From an uncultured Bacteroidales bacterium (GTDB taxonomy: Bacteria; Bacteroidota; Bacteroidia; Bacteroidales; P3): a DNA stretch of 64,000 nucleotides. Shown one piece after another: positions 17,920 to 25,862 of the stretch (positions are counted from its first letter, which is position 1; each line of letters begins with the position of its first letter). Made by a program: the position numbers and the translations under genes. The DNA is taken from the NCBI GenBank assembly GCA_905235855.1, contig CAJONE010000002.1, forward strand, positions 27,052 through 91,051. The letters are read 5' to 3'. Under the pieces are notes generated by a model. That model made no database searches, was not told where the DNA came from, and saw nothing but the letters and a program-made list of their open reading frames with translations.

Positions 17920-18858
17920 ATGGTCACATTTAGGATAACCCGTTCAGTAAGAATCTTTGCCGCAACCGTAACGGCGATACTTGCTGTATCGAGTTGCGAA
18001 AAATACGAGGGGGAGTATGCCGCCAAAAAGAAAATCGCCGCAGTCCACGTCGAAAAGTCCGGATGGTACACATCCTATAATGATGCCACCGGAAATTTGG
18101 AGCGCATAGAATACAGAGACACGAAATACAAGAGCGAAGACTGGACATGGGAAAAAAGGAATCTTCTGTCAATTACACGTATGCACCAGGATGGCAGCAC
18201 AGACGGCAGGGAGACATTCACGTACAGTGGCGGGAAACTGACAGTTAGGGAGAATCGCACTGCCGGTGTGAAAACCACTTTCACCTACGAGGACGACAAA
18301 ATACGTGCAATCGAATGTTATATCGACGGGCAGATGTATTCGACAAGCGAAATAACCCACACCGGTGACAAAATAAGCCGGATAAAGACGGATGTATTCA
18401 GCATGGGCAGAGCAAAAGACCAAGCCGGTAACGACATGAAGCTCGCCCTTGCACCATATTTCAACTATACAGCAAGAAAAGGCAATCCGCCACAAGATCC
18501 GATTTATACAGAAACACTTGTAGTCAAATGGTCGGCCGACAACATAGCCAGCGTTGAATCATACAATGGCGACAGAATCAACTGTATATGGCATTACACC
18601 TACGATTCGAAAGAAAATCCCCTGTTCAATTTCTGGACAAAGGAGGAGCTTGCGGCCACGACACTTCCTACATTTGGCAGCAGAAACAACATAGTTTCGT
18701 CGACAATGCTGATGAACGGAGAGACAAGGGAAAGGTACGACTTTGAGTACCAGTATGACGGCAAGTACCCCATAGTTAAAATACGCCACGACAGCAACAC
18801 GCCCGATAGTCAATACCCAAGGGAAGAAACCGTAATGACCGAATACACGTACAAGTAG
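17920..18858 (+). CDS. Lipoprotein of unknown function, paralogue of the one at 44677
   Basis: 312 residues. Lipoprotein signal with lipobox AVSSC near residue 27. The rest is beta-rich with short repeated strand-turn units of the type YTYDSKENPLF and FTYEDDKIRAIECY, reminiscent of RHS/YD-like repeats. It shares an ordered set of segments with the lipoprotein at 44677-45579: KKKIAAVHVE against KKKISTIYLE, KYKSEDWTWE against KYKSQEWIWD, and ITHTGDKIS against YTHTDKKIS. It is probably surface or periplasmic. The function is not known. Confidence 0.8.
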   Translation: MVTFRITRSVRIFAATVTAILAVSSCEKYEGEYAAKKKIAAVHVEKSGWYTSYNDATGNLERIEYRDTKYKSEDWTWEKRNLLSITRMHQDGSTDGRETFTYSGGKLTVRENRTAGVKTTFTYEDDKIRAIECYIDGQMYSTSEITHTGDKISRIKTDVFSMGRAKDQAGNDMKLALAPYFNYTARKGNPPQDPIYTETLVVKWSADNIASVESYNGDRINCIWHYTYDSKENPLFNFWTKEELAATTLPTFGSRNNIVSSTMLMNGETRERYDFEYQYDGKYPIVKIRHDSNTPDSQYPREETVMTEYTYK

Positions 18859-18908
18859 GCCATTCAGAATAAAAAACACAGAAAATTCCACTTTCAAAAA
18901 ACATATAC

Positions 18909-20138
18909 ATGAAATCAATAGCAATCTTAACGGGCGGCGGTCCCGCCCCAGGAATGAACACAGTAGTGGCATCTGTTGCCAAAACCTTTTTGCGAGACGG
19001 CTATCGGGTCATAGGTCTGCACGGCGGCTACAGTGCACTTTTCACAGACAAACCGCGGATGCAGGATGTGGACTTCCTTATGGCGGACGAAATTTTCAAC
19101 AAGGGAGGCAGCATCTTGAAGATGAGTCGCTTCAAGCCCACACAGGACGACTTCGAGCAACGGTTTAACCTAAAGCTATTTACCGAAAATGAAATCAAAC
19201 TGCTCGTCACCGTCGGTGGCGATGACACAGCGTCGACGGCCAACCGAATCGCAAAGTTCCTTGCCGACAAACACTATCCGATTGCGAACATACACGTGCC
19301 CAAGACGATCGACAATGACCTTCCGTTGCCCAACTCGAGTCCCACGTTTGGCTACAATAGTGCCAAGGCGCAAGGGTGCGTGCTTGCCACCGCCGTAATG
19401 GAGGATGCCCGAACATCGGAAAACTGGTTTGTCGTGAGTGCGATGGGACGGTCGGCGGGACACCTTGCGCTTGGGATTGCTGGTGCCTGCCACTACCCTA
19501 TGGTAATAATACCCGAATTTTTCAACAAAACGGAGATCACGATTGAGAAAATCATCAATATGGTTGTGTCGTGCATCATCAAGCGCAAACTGATGGGCAT
19601 AAACTACGGAGCGGCCATGATTTCGGAAGGGGTATTCCATTCGCTGAACGACGAGGAAATCAAGAAAAGCGGCATACATTTTAGCTATGACGAACACGGA
19701 CATCCCGAACTGGGCAAGGTATCGAAAGCACACATATTCAACGACCTTTTGGAGCGAAAGATAAAAGAACTTGGTCTAAAGGTAAAAACGCGTCCGGTGG
19801 AAATAGGCTACGAGATACGCTGCCACACCCCAATAGCATTCGACCTGACATACTGCTCACTTATGGGAATGGGCGTTCACAAGCTCTTCAACGAAGGATG
19901 TTCAGGCTGTATGGTATATGTTGACCATAAGGGCAATGTAAGTCCGCTGTACCTCAAAGACCTGCAAGACCCCGAAACGGGCAAAATACCGCCAAGGCTG
20001 GTAAACGTGGACAGCAACAAGGTGCGCTCGTATGTGGACGACATTATGGACTACATCACGCCCGGCGACTACGAAAAAGCGAAGAAATACGTATCCGACC
20101 CTGAATCATACGACTTCAAGAAAATACTGAACTGGTAA
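18909..20138 (+). CDS. 6-phosphofructokinase, pyrophosphate-dependent type by signature
   Basis: 409 residues. PFK fold with GGGPAPGMN at 9-17, active site PKTIDND at 131-137 and MGRSAGHLA at 179-187. Two residues point to pyrophosphate instead of ATP as phosphoryl donor. The nucleotide loop reads GGDDT at 103-107, where ATP enzymes have GGDGS, and Lys follows Pro in PKTIDND, where ATP enzymes have Gly. The reaction, fructose 6-phosphate to fructose 1,6-bisphosphate, would then be reversible. Monocistronic, with its own terminator. Confidence 0.92.
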   Translation: MKSIAILTGGGPAPGMNTVVASVAKTFLRDGYRVIGLHGGYSALFTDKPRMQDVDFLMADEIFNKGGSILKMSRFKPTQDDFEQRFNLKLFTENEIKLLVTVGGDDTASTANRIAKFLADKHYPIANIHVPKTIDNDLPLPNSSPTFGYNSAKAQGCVLATAVMEDARTSENWFVVSAMGRSAGHLALGIAGACHYPMVIIPEFFNKTEITIEKIINMVVSCIIKRKLMGINYGAAMISEGVFHSLNDEEIKKSGIHFSYDEHGHPELGKVSKAHIFNDLLERKIKELGLKVKTRPVEIGYEIRCHTPIAFDLTYCSLMGMGVHKLFNEGCSGCMVYVDHKGNVSPLYLKDLQDPETGKIPPRLVNVDSNKVRSYVDDIMDYITPGDYEKAKKYVSDPESYDFKKILNW

Positions 20139-20192
20139 GCAAGTTTTCCGGTCGCAAAGGAAATGTGACATATCAACATTTTGATTTTGATA

Positions 20193-20227
20193 AAAAAGCG
20201 GACAGAAAGTTGAACTGTCCGCTTTTT
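20193..20227 (+). terminator. Terminator of the phosphofructokinase gene
   Basis: Perfect stem AAAAGCGGACAG/CTGTCCGCTTTT (20194-20205 with 20215-20226), nine-base loop, T run after. A TACTTTTG box for the next gene follows at 20233-20240, with a TTG at 20210-20212 inside the loop. Confidence 0.85.
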
Positions 20228-20240
20228 GTTTATACTTTTG
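20210..20240 (+). promoter_or_regulatory. Promoter of the EnvC-like gene, overlapping the upstream terminator
   Basis: TTG (20210-20212), 20-base spacer, TACTTTTG (20233-20240). The -33 element lies in the loop of the preceding terminator hairpin. The ATG follows 26 bases after the -7 box. Confidence 0.6.
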
Positions 20241-20265
20241 CCAATTCGAAGTATACAGTTGAGAC

Positions 20266-21582
20266 ATGTCAATTTTCCGAACCATACACTTTGTGTTGCC
20301 CATAGCCATGCTGCTGCTTGTCGGGGCGAGTGCCCAAGGCCAGTCGAAAAAACAGTTAGAAAACGAGAAAACAAAACTCGAAAAAGAGATAAAGCAGCTC
20401 AACAAGGAACTCGCGGGAGCAAAGAAAAACACAAAACTCAACTCGTCGCAGCTTAAAAACCTAAACAAAAAGATTGAAGAGCGCACGAAACTGATAGCCA
20501 ATATCGGGATACAAATTCAATTGCTTGACGAGCAAATAGGACAAACGCAGGACAGCATCGGCAAAATGCGATCACACATTGACAGCCTGAAAAACGAATA
20601 CGCCAAGGTGGTGAATGCAATGTACCGCAGTCGCATGAACCTGAACAAAGAAAGCCTCGTGCTCGACAACAGAGCGTATAACCACGCATACCTACGCACA
20701 CGCAGTTATAACGATTACAGTGCCTACCGCCGGCAGCAGGCTGCCGAGATAGAGTCATGCCGGCTGGCACTGCAAGCAGCATCTGAACAGCTTGGCCAGC
20801 AACGCGCCGAGCAAAACACCCTTCTTCTGAAAGAGAACCACAACAAAGCGCTTCTGGCAAAAGAGCAGAAACAGAAACAAGAGTCGCTCAACGCGTCGAA
20901 ACAACAGGAGCAAAAACTAAGCAAACAGATAAGCCAAAAGGAGAAACAGCGCCAACAGCTGCAAAAGCAGATACAAAAAATCGTGAACGAAGAGATAGCC
21001 AAGGCCCGACAGGAGGAAGCCCGCCGTCGCGAAGCCGAACGCAAAGCGGCAGCGGCGAAGAAGAACGCAAGCAGCGGCACGACATCGAAAACCGGCACAG
21101 CATCAACCACCACACAAAAAACGGCGACAACACTCCCTTCGGACAAAGCGACACCAAATACGATGGAAAATGCCGAAAGTGCGGAGTTTAGCGCAATTCG
21201 CGGACGTTTGCCGTGGCCCGTCAGCTACAAGAGCGTATTGCGCGAATACGGGAAATACACACATGCCTCGGGCGGCGTAAACATGAACAACGGAATAGAC
21301 TTGAGTTGTGCGGCTGGAGCAACCGTAAACTGCATAGCCAACGGCAAAGTAAGCCGCGTTTTCACCACGCCCAACGGGTCGAAGGGCATAATCATACGGC
21401 ACGGCGACTATATGTCAGTGTACGCGAACCTGCAAACCGTTACGGTCAAAGAAGGCGACAAAGTCACGGCAAGACAGTCGATTGGCACTGTATGGAAAGG
21501 CGACGGCAGCGGACTTGCCGAGTTCAGTTTTCAACTATGGAACGGCACCAGCAGCCTAAATCCGCGCAGCTGGCTAAAATAG
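20266..21582 (+). CDS. EnvC-like murein hydrolase activator (coiled coil and degenerate LytM/M23 domain)
   Basis: 438 residues. A signal peptide (LPIAMLLLVGASAQGQS) is followed by a long coiled coil rich in Gln, Lys and Glu (about residues 25-255), an Ala/Thr-rich linker, and a C-terminal LytM domain (about 310-438). The zinc ligands of an active M23 peptidase appear lost: the usual HxGxD reads NNGID, the HxH-type YAH reads YAN, and the final HFE-type strand reads EFSFQ. As in E. coli EnvC, such a domain would activate amidases at the division site instead of cutting peptidoglycan. That role is inferred. Confidence 0.88.
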   Translation: MSIFRTIHFVLPIAMLLLVGASAQGQSKKQLENEKTKLEKEIKQLNKELAGAKKNTKLNSSQLKNLNKKIEERTKLIANIGIQIQLLDEQIGQTQDSIGKMRSHIDSLKNEYAKVVNAMYRSRMNLNKESLVLDNRAYNHAYLRTRSYNDYSAYRRQQAAEIESCRLALQAASEQLGQQRAEQNTLLLKENHNKALLAKEQKQKQESLNASKQQEQKLSKQISQKEKQRQQLQKQIQKIVNEEIAKARQEEARRREAERKAAAAKKNASSGTTSKTGTASTTTQKTATTLPSDKATPNTMENAESAEFSAIRGRLPWPVSYKSVLREYGKYTHASGGVNMNNGIDLSCAAGATVNCIANGKVSRVFTTPNGSKGIIIRHGDYMSVYANLQTVTVKEGDKVTARQSIGTVWKGDGSGLAEFSFQLWNGTSSLNPRSWLK

Positions 21583-21622
21583 CGAAACAAGCACATTGCG
21601 CAGCAACTATGCGGCACGGGGA

Positions 21623-22090
21623 CTAATAGGCAGTCTTGTCTTCCTTGTCGCGCCAAAGTCTGAAAGCATGCAAGGCCTCGTCGCGCATCATCTGCACGCT
21701 GGGGATGCTACGTTCGGCACGACTGAGCGCAAGTTGCTCGTAGATAAAAGAGTCGTCAAAGTCAATTTCCTTGGCATCGTCCTTTGTGTTGGCGAAGTAA
21801 ATCTTTTCTATGCCAGCCCAATAAAGAGCACTGAGACACATAGAGCATGGTTCGCAAGAACTGTATACGACACAGCCCTCCAATTTAAAATTTTCGACTT
21901 TGCGGCAAGCCGTTCTGATGGCCGAAACCTCAGCATGAGCAGTCGGGTCGTTGTTGGCAGTGACGCGGTTAACGCCAGTCGCGATGACCTCGCCATCGCG
22001 TGCAATGACAGCGCCAAAGGGACCGCCACCATTTCGGACATTTTCCTCCGAAAGACGAATGGCCAACTGCATTAGTTCCTGATGGGTCAT
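21623..22090 (-). CDS. Guanine/nucleoside deaminase (cytidine deaminase superfamily)
   Basis: 155 residues from the ATG at 22090 (MTHQELMQLAIRL). The open frame runs on upstream to 22390 but has no credible start there. Zinc and catalytic residues are in HAEVSAI (His/Glu) and SCEPCSMCLSA (PCxxC). The GGGPFGAVIARDG loop is typical of bacterial guanine deaminases. It would convert guanine to xanthine, or a related base. A TATCTTTG -7 box lies on the minus strand at 22203-22210. Confidence 0.88.
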   Translation of the reverse strand: MTHQELMQLAIRLSEENVRNGGGPFGAVIARDGEVIATGVNRVTANNDPTAHAEVSAIRTACRKVENFKLEGCVVYSSCEPCSMCLSALYWAGIEKIYFANTKDDAKEIDFDDSFIYEQLALSRAERSIPSVQMMRDEALHAFRLWRDKEDKTAY

Positions 22091-22518
22091 TTTGATTATA
22101 TTTGTTAGTATTACATTTTTCGCACTACAAAACACATTATCACACCGGAATGCCTCACCTAAAATCCCCTCACATACTCGGATGCAGCGATGAGTCGGAT
22201 TGCAAAGATAACAAAAAAAGAGTTTCTTTGAAGACAGGGGAATAGACAATCCGAGAACACGGACAATGCCACCGTTAAACAGGAACAAGTGTGTATAGGA
22301 AAAAAGCGAGCGCAAAGCGTTTATAATAGAGACCAGACATTTGCTCCCGTCAGACAGACATTTGCACACACATGGCAGGATTACACACAAACAGTATCGT
22401 GCACGACTTATCTACAGAAAGTTGATATTTGCGACAATAAATTTGCAATTTTAAAAAAAAAGTGTATATTTGCATCGTGAACGATTTACTTTTATACTAA
22501 CCTAAAACAGCTAAAAAC
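22091..22518. promoter_or_regulatory. Divergent control region between deaminase and bacterioferritin-like operon
   Basis: 428 bases without a gene. It contains the minus-strand -7 box TATCTTTG (22203-22210) for the deaminase and the plus-strand promoter at 22442-22472. I see no riboswitch or repeat in the rest. Confidence 0.55.
22442..22472 (+). promoter_or_regulatory. Promoter of the bacterioferritin-like/peroxide operon
   Basis: TTTG (22442-22445), 19-base A-rich spacer, TATATTTG (22465-22472) followed by CA: a full match to the Bacteroidetes consensus, 46 bases before the ATG. Confidence 0.8.
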
Positions 22519-22974
22519 ATGGATTTTAAAAACACATTACAAATCAGCCAGCTTATCGTGAACCGCCTGACCGAGGGAGCATTTGTCCACAAAATGCAGG
22601 GGCAACTTTTCAAGTCGCAAGGATTTGAGAAACTTGGGAAGAAGTATATTGACCACTACAACGAAGAGATGGGATGGGTTGAGAAATACACAGACCGAAT
22701 GCTCGACCTCGGATTCAAGCCACAGGTGCAACTCAACAAAGAATACGAACTAATAGAGGATGCGAAGGCATACATAGAAAGTGACTTGAAGGAGCAGCGC
22801 GAAGGAGTTGAAATGCTGTACAAGATTATGGCCGATTTAAGAGACGACCCGACGACCTACGACATCACCAAAGCCTACCTTCTGGACGAAGAGGAGGATC
22901 AGTATTGGAGCGAGGAACAGCTCGAGCTTATCGAAAAGATTGGCCTTCAGAACTGGCTTGTCAAGCAAATGTAG
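22519..22974 (+). CDS. Bacterioferritin-like protein with altered ferroxidase site
   Basis: 151 residues. The C-terminus QLELIEKIGLQNWLVKQM closely matches the end of bacterioferritin (ELDLIQKMGLQNYL), and the middle (VEKYTDRMLDLGFKP) matches the Bfr helix B/loop. In an eye alignment the Glu-Met of the Bfr motif (NEEMGW) is kept, including the methionine that ligates heme. The ferroxidase histidines of both ExxH motifs seem replaced: H54 by Trp and H130 by Asp (DEEEDQYW). It may store iron slowly, bind heme, or have another role. First gene of an operon with four redox genes. Confidence 0.75.
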   Translation: MDFKNTLQISQLIVNRLTEGAFVHKMQGQLFKSQGFEKLGKKYIDHYNEEMGWVEKYTDRMLDLGFKPQVQLNKEYELIEDAKAYIESDLKEQREGVEMLYKIMADLRDDPTTYDITKAYLLDEEEDQYWSEEQLELIEKIGLQNWLVKQM

Positions 22975-23010
22975 TATTGATATTGCAAATCTTGAAATAG
23001 CATAACCGGA

Positions 23011-24135
23011 ATGGAAGAGCTTAAAGAATATATGAGCAACAGCATACGCCGCATCATGGGACGGGCATACTCCAACATGTTGTCCGCTCCGCGAGAGGCG
23101 CACTTTGCATTCCGTATGAAACGGCTTTTTGAGCATTCAGAGAAATGCCGCCAGGCGGTTGCTGAGAAGGCGGGGGTGGAAGTGCCGCCATTCCTTATCA
23201 GCAGCGTATCGACAACATGCAACCTTGACTGCAAGGGGTGTTATGCACGCAAAAACGGCATAGCGTCGAAGAGCGGAAAGCAAGCGCGCAAGACATTGAC
23301 ACCAGCCCAATGGCGCAGCATATTCGAGGAGGCGGCCACGCTGGGTGTGAACTTTTCGCTTATAGCCGGCGGCGAGCCACTAATGCGACGGGACTTGCTC
23401 GAGTCAATTGCAGAGGTAAAAGAGATGATATTTCCCGTTTTCACGAACGGCACACTGATGAAAGAGGAAATGCTCTCGTTTTTTGACAAGAACCTGAATA
23501 TGGTGCCAGTGATCAGTATAGAAGGTCAAAAGACCGAGACCGACGAACGGCGCGGAAGTGGAGTGTATGCCAATGCGACGAAAGCGATGAAAAGCCTGTC
23601 GACACACGGTCTGTTTTTCGGAACGAGCATCACGGTGACTACGGAGAACCTCGAATATGTGACATCGAGAGAGTTTCTTGACCAGCTGCACAAAATGGGA
23701 TGCAAACTGGTGTTTTATGTGGAGTATGTGCCAATAGAGGAAAAAACGGAGCATCTGGCATTGAAAGACGAGCATGTCGAGAGGATGGAACGAATACTCG
23801 AAAAGCGACGTTCAGAATATGAACGGATCATATTCCTGTCGTTTCCGGGCGACGAGAAGGCGTTGGGCGGCTGCCTGGCCTCCGGGCGCGGATTTTTCCA
23901 CATAGGGCCCGACGGATCGGCCGAGCCGTGTCCGTTCTCACCATACAGCGACAGCAACGTGGCACAACAGGGGTTGCTTGCATCGCTGAAGTCGCCATTG
24001 TTTAAAGCCTTGCGCGACATGCGTGACAGCGGGTGGAGCCACACCGGTGGATGCACGCTATATGAACACCGAGAAGAAGTAGAAAACATAATAAAACAAC
24101 AGAAAAGAGATGAAAACAGCAATCAGATTTCATAG
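23011..24135 (+). CDS. Radical SAM protein with C-terminal Cys region
   Basis: 374 residues. The radical SAM cluster motif CNLDCKGC (CxxxCxxC) is near residue 70, preceded by an N-terminal helical extension. The SAM-binding GGEP motif appears in SLIAGGEPLMRRD. The C-terminal part has separated cysteines (GGCLASGRG, AEPCPFSP, GGCTLYEH) that could hold an auxiliary SPASM/twitch-type cluster. Substrate unknown. It lies 36 bases after the bacterioferritin-like gene and overlaps the flavodoxin-like gene by 26 bases, so a flavodoxin-fed reaction is plausible. Confidence 0.85.
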   Translation: MEELKEYMSNSIRRIMGRAYSNMLSAPREAHFAFRMKRLFEHSEKCRQAVAEKAGVEVPPFLISSVSTTCNLDCKGCYARKNGIASKSGKQARKTLTPAQWRSIFEEAATLGVNFSLIAGGEPLMRRDLLESIAEVKEMIFPVFTNGTLMKEEMLSFFDKNLNMVPVISIEGQKTETDERRGSGVYANATKAMKSLSTHGLFFGTSITVTTENLEYVTSREFLDQLHKMGCKLVFYVEYVPIEEKTEHLALKDEHVERMERILEKRRSEYERIIFLSFPGDEKALGGCLASGRGFFHIGPDGSAEPCPFSPYSDSNVAQQGLLASLKSPLFKALRDMRDSGWSHTGGCTLYEHREEVENIIKQQKRDENSNQIS

Positions 24136-24544
24136 CAAATTCGGACACACACGCACAATGGCCGAGGCCGTAAAGAACATTGCAGGCGCGACACCGCTCG
24201 ATGTGAAACAACCCATACGCGAACCAGTAGACGTGTTATTTCTTGGAGCCGGCGTGATGATGGGCAAGGTGGACGGGAGTGTGCTTTCGTTTATCAAGAC
24301 ACTCACGCCCGACAAAGTGAAACGGGTGGTGTGTTTCGGTTCGAGCGCGATAATCCCGTCGCCGGTGCCCCAAATGCGGCGAGCCCTTGAGGAGTCGGGG
24401 ATCGAGGTAGACGAGCGCTCGTTTACGTGTGCGGGATCAATGGGACCATTGAAGGCCGGACACCCCAACACAGACGATATCGAAAATTTCAAAAAGTTTG
24501 TAAGCGATATTGTGGCATCCGACGCGAATCAAAACATGCAATAG
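24110..24544 (+). CDS. Flavodoxin-like protein
   Basis: 144 residues with a flavodoxin fold pattern: first strand and phosphate loop KTAIRFHSKFGHTRTMAEA, then VDVLFLGAGVMMGKVD and a later VKRVVCFGSSA strand. FMN binding is likely but the loop is not the classic TxTGNT. It starts inside the end of the radical SAM gene (26-base overlap), which suggests it supplies electrons to that enzyme. An alternative is a protoporphyrinogen-oxidase-like flavoprotein. Confidence 0.75.
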   Translation: MKTAIRFHSKFGHTRTMAEAVKNIAGATPLDVKQPIREPVDVLFLGAGVMMGKVDGSVLSFIKTLTPDKVKRVVCFGSSAIIPSPVPQMRRALEESGIEVDERSFTCAGSMGPLKAGHPNTDDIENFKKFVSDIVASDANQNMQ

Positions 24545-24635
24545 AGATTTCCTTGTATGGCAATACGCGGATGCGGCAAGGCGTGCAACGGAATCGAATC
24601 GGCAACAATCACCAACATTACAAAAAGGAAAAAAT

Positions 24636-25178
24636 ATGGAAAGAATTTATGATTACAAAGCAGTGGCCTCGAACGGCCAGGAGATAGATTTTGCCCAGTT
24701 TGAGGGCAAAGTGCTGTTGATTATCAACACTGCCAGCAAGTGCGGCTTCACACCACAGTTTGACGGGCTTGAAAAACTGAACGAGAAATACCGAGACAAA
24801 GGGCTGGTGGTGATAGGCTTCCCCTGCAACCAGTTTGCGAGCCAGGATCCCGGTACGGACGGCGAAATAGAGTCGTTTTGCAGACTCAACTATGGTGTTT
24901 CGTTCCAGATTATGAAGAAAATAGATGTTAACGGAGCCAACGCCCACCCTATTTTCAAGTATCTGAAGGAGCAGGCACCGACCGAGACAGCAAACGGGCT
25001 TAAGGCAAAGCTATCGAACGCCATGTTCTCGAAAATCAGCAAGTCGATGGAGAGCAAGAGCGACATAAAATGGAATTTCACGAAATTCCTGATTTCGCGC
25101 GACGGCAAAAGCATCAAGCGATTCGGACCCACGGTGAAACCCGAAAAGATAGAGAAGGAAATCGAAGCAATGCTCTGA
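24636..25178 (+). CDS. Glutathione peroxidase family thiol peroxidase
   Basis: 180 residues from the ATG at 24636; the frame upstream overlaps the flavodoxin-like gene. Catalytic Cys in NTASKCGFTPQ, Gln in GFPCNQFASQ and the Trp-Asn pair in KWNFTKFL form the Gpx tetrad, with Cys in place of selenocysteine. The second Cys in GFPCNQF is also typical of thioredoxin-dependent family members. Reduces hydrogen or organic peroxides. It is followed 11 bases later by an OhrR-type regulator. Confidence 0.92.
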   Translation: MERIYDYKAVASNGQEIDFAQFEGKVLLIINTASKCGFTPQFDGLEKLNEKYRDKGLVVIGFPCNQFASQDPGTDGEIESFCRLNYGVSFQIMKKIDVNGANAHPIFKYLKEQAPTETANGLKAKLSNAMFSKISKSMESKSDIKWNFTKFLISRDGKSIKRFGPTVKPEKIEKEIEAML

Positions 25179-25189
25179 AGGCAAAGATC

Positions 25190-25633
25190 ATGTACGAACA
25201 GCTGAAAATCGAGAACCAGCTTTGTGTGCGCCTATATACGGCGACAAGGCTGGTTATACAGAACTACCGGCGTTTTCTCGAACCGTTGGGTCTCACCTAC
25301 CCCCAATATATAGTGATGATGGCATTATGGGAGCGCGACAACCAGCCCGTGAACGAGATTGGGGCACGTTTGCTACTCGAAAGCAACACCCTCACCCCTC
25401 TGCTTAAACGTATGGAAAAGCAGGGACTGGTTGTAAGGACACATGGCGTGGCAGACGGACGACGCACGCTGGTCAGTCTCACCACGAAAGGCCGTCGGCT
25501 CGAGGAAGATGCCAAAGAGATTCCGGCATGTTATGCACAGATACTGCAGTGCCGACCGTTCAACAGCGGCGAAATCGTACAGCTTGCGCACACACTCGAC
25601 GCACTTATCAACACATTGCGAGACAACAGATAA
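25190..25633 (+). CDS. MarR-family regulator of OhrR type (organic peroxide sensor)
   Basis: 147 residues from the ATG at 25190. The N-terminus IENQLCVRLYTATR has the reactive cysteine (Cys12) in the position used by OhrR to sense organic hydroperoxides. A winged helix follows (GLTYPQYIVMMALWERD, LLLESNTLTPLLKRMEKQGL, and wing ADGRRTLVSLT). Two further cysteines, Cys114 and Cys121, could make it a two-Cys sensor. It likely represses its own operon with the peroxidase. The target site was not identified. Confidence 0.88.
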   Translation: MYEQLKIENQLCVRLYTATRLVIQNYRRFLEPLGLTYPQYIVMMALWERDNQPVNEIGARLLLESNTLTPLLKRMEKQGLVVRTHGVADGRRTLVSLTTKGRRLEEDAKEIPACYAQILQCRPFNSGEIVQLAHTLDALINTLRDNR

Positions 25634-25718
25634 TCGGTGAGAAGCAAGAGCTATATTCACCCCGCAACATAAAATATCGGGTACGTTTTTATGTGGAAAT
25701 GTGAAGGGTCGAACAAAA

Positions 25719-25753
25719 GCAGCAGAGACGCAAGCGATTTGCGTCTCTGCTGT
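25719..25753 (+). terminator. Terminator after the peroxide operon
   Basis: Perfect 13-bp stem AGCAGAGACGCAA (25721-25733) with TTGCGTCTCTGCT (25739-25751), five-base loop. The T tract after it is weak. It lies between convergent genes and may serve both. Confidence 0.7.
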
Positions 25754-25862
25754 TGCAATTTAGCCATATGTGGGGAATTGGCTTTTAACTTAGGTTCCGC
25801 ATAGATATTATAGATATTATAGACATCAGTCTCTTTTGCTTACAACGGTTACAATTACGCAA

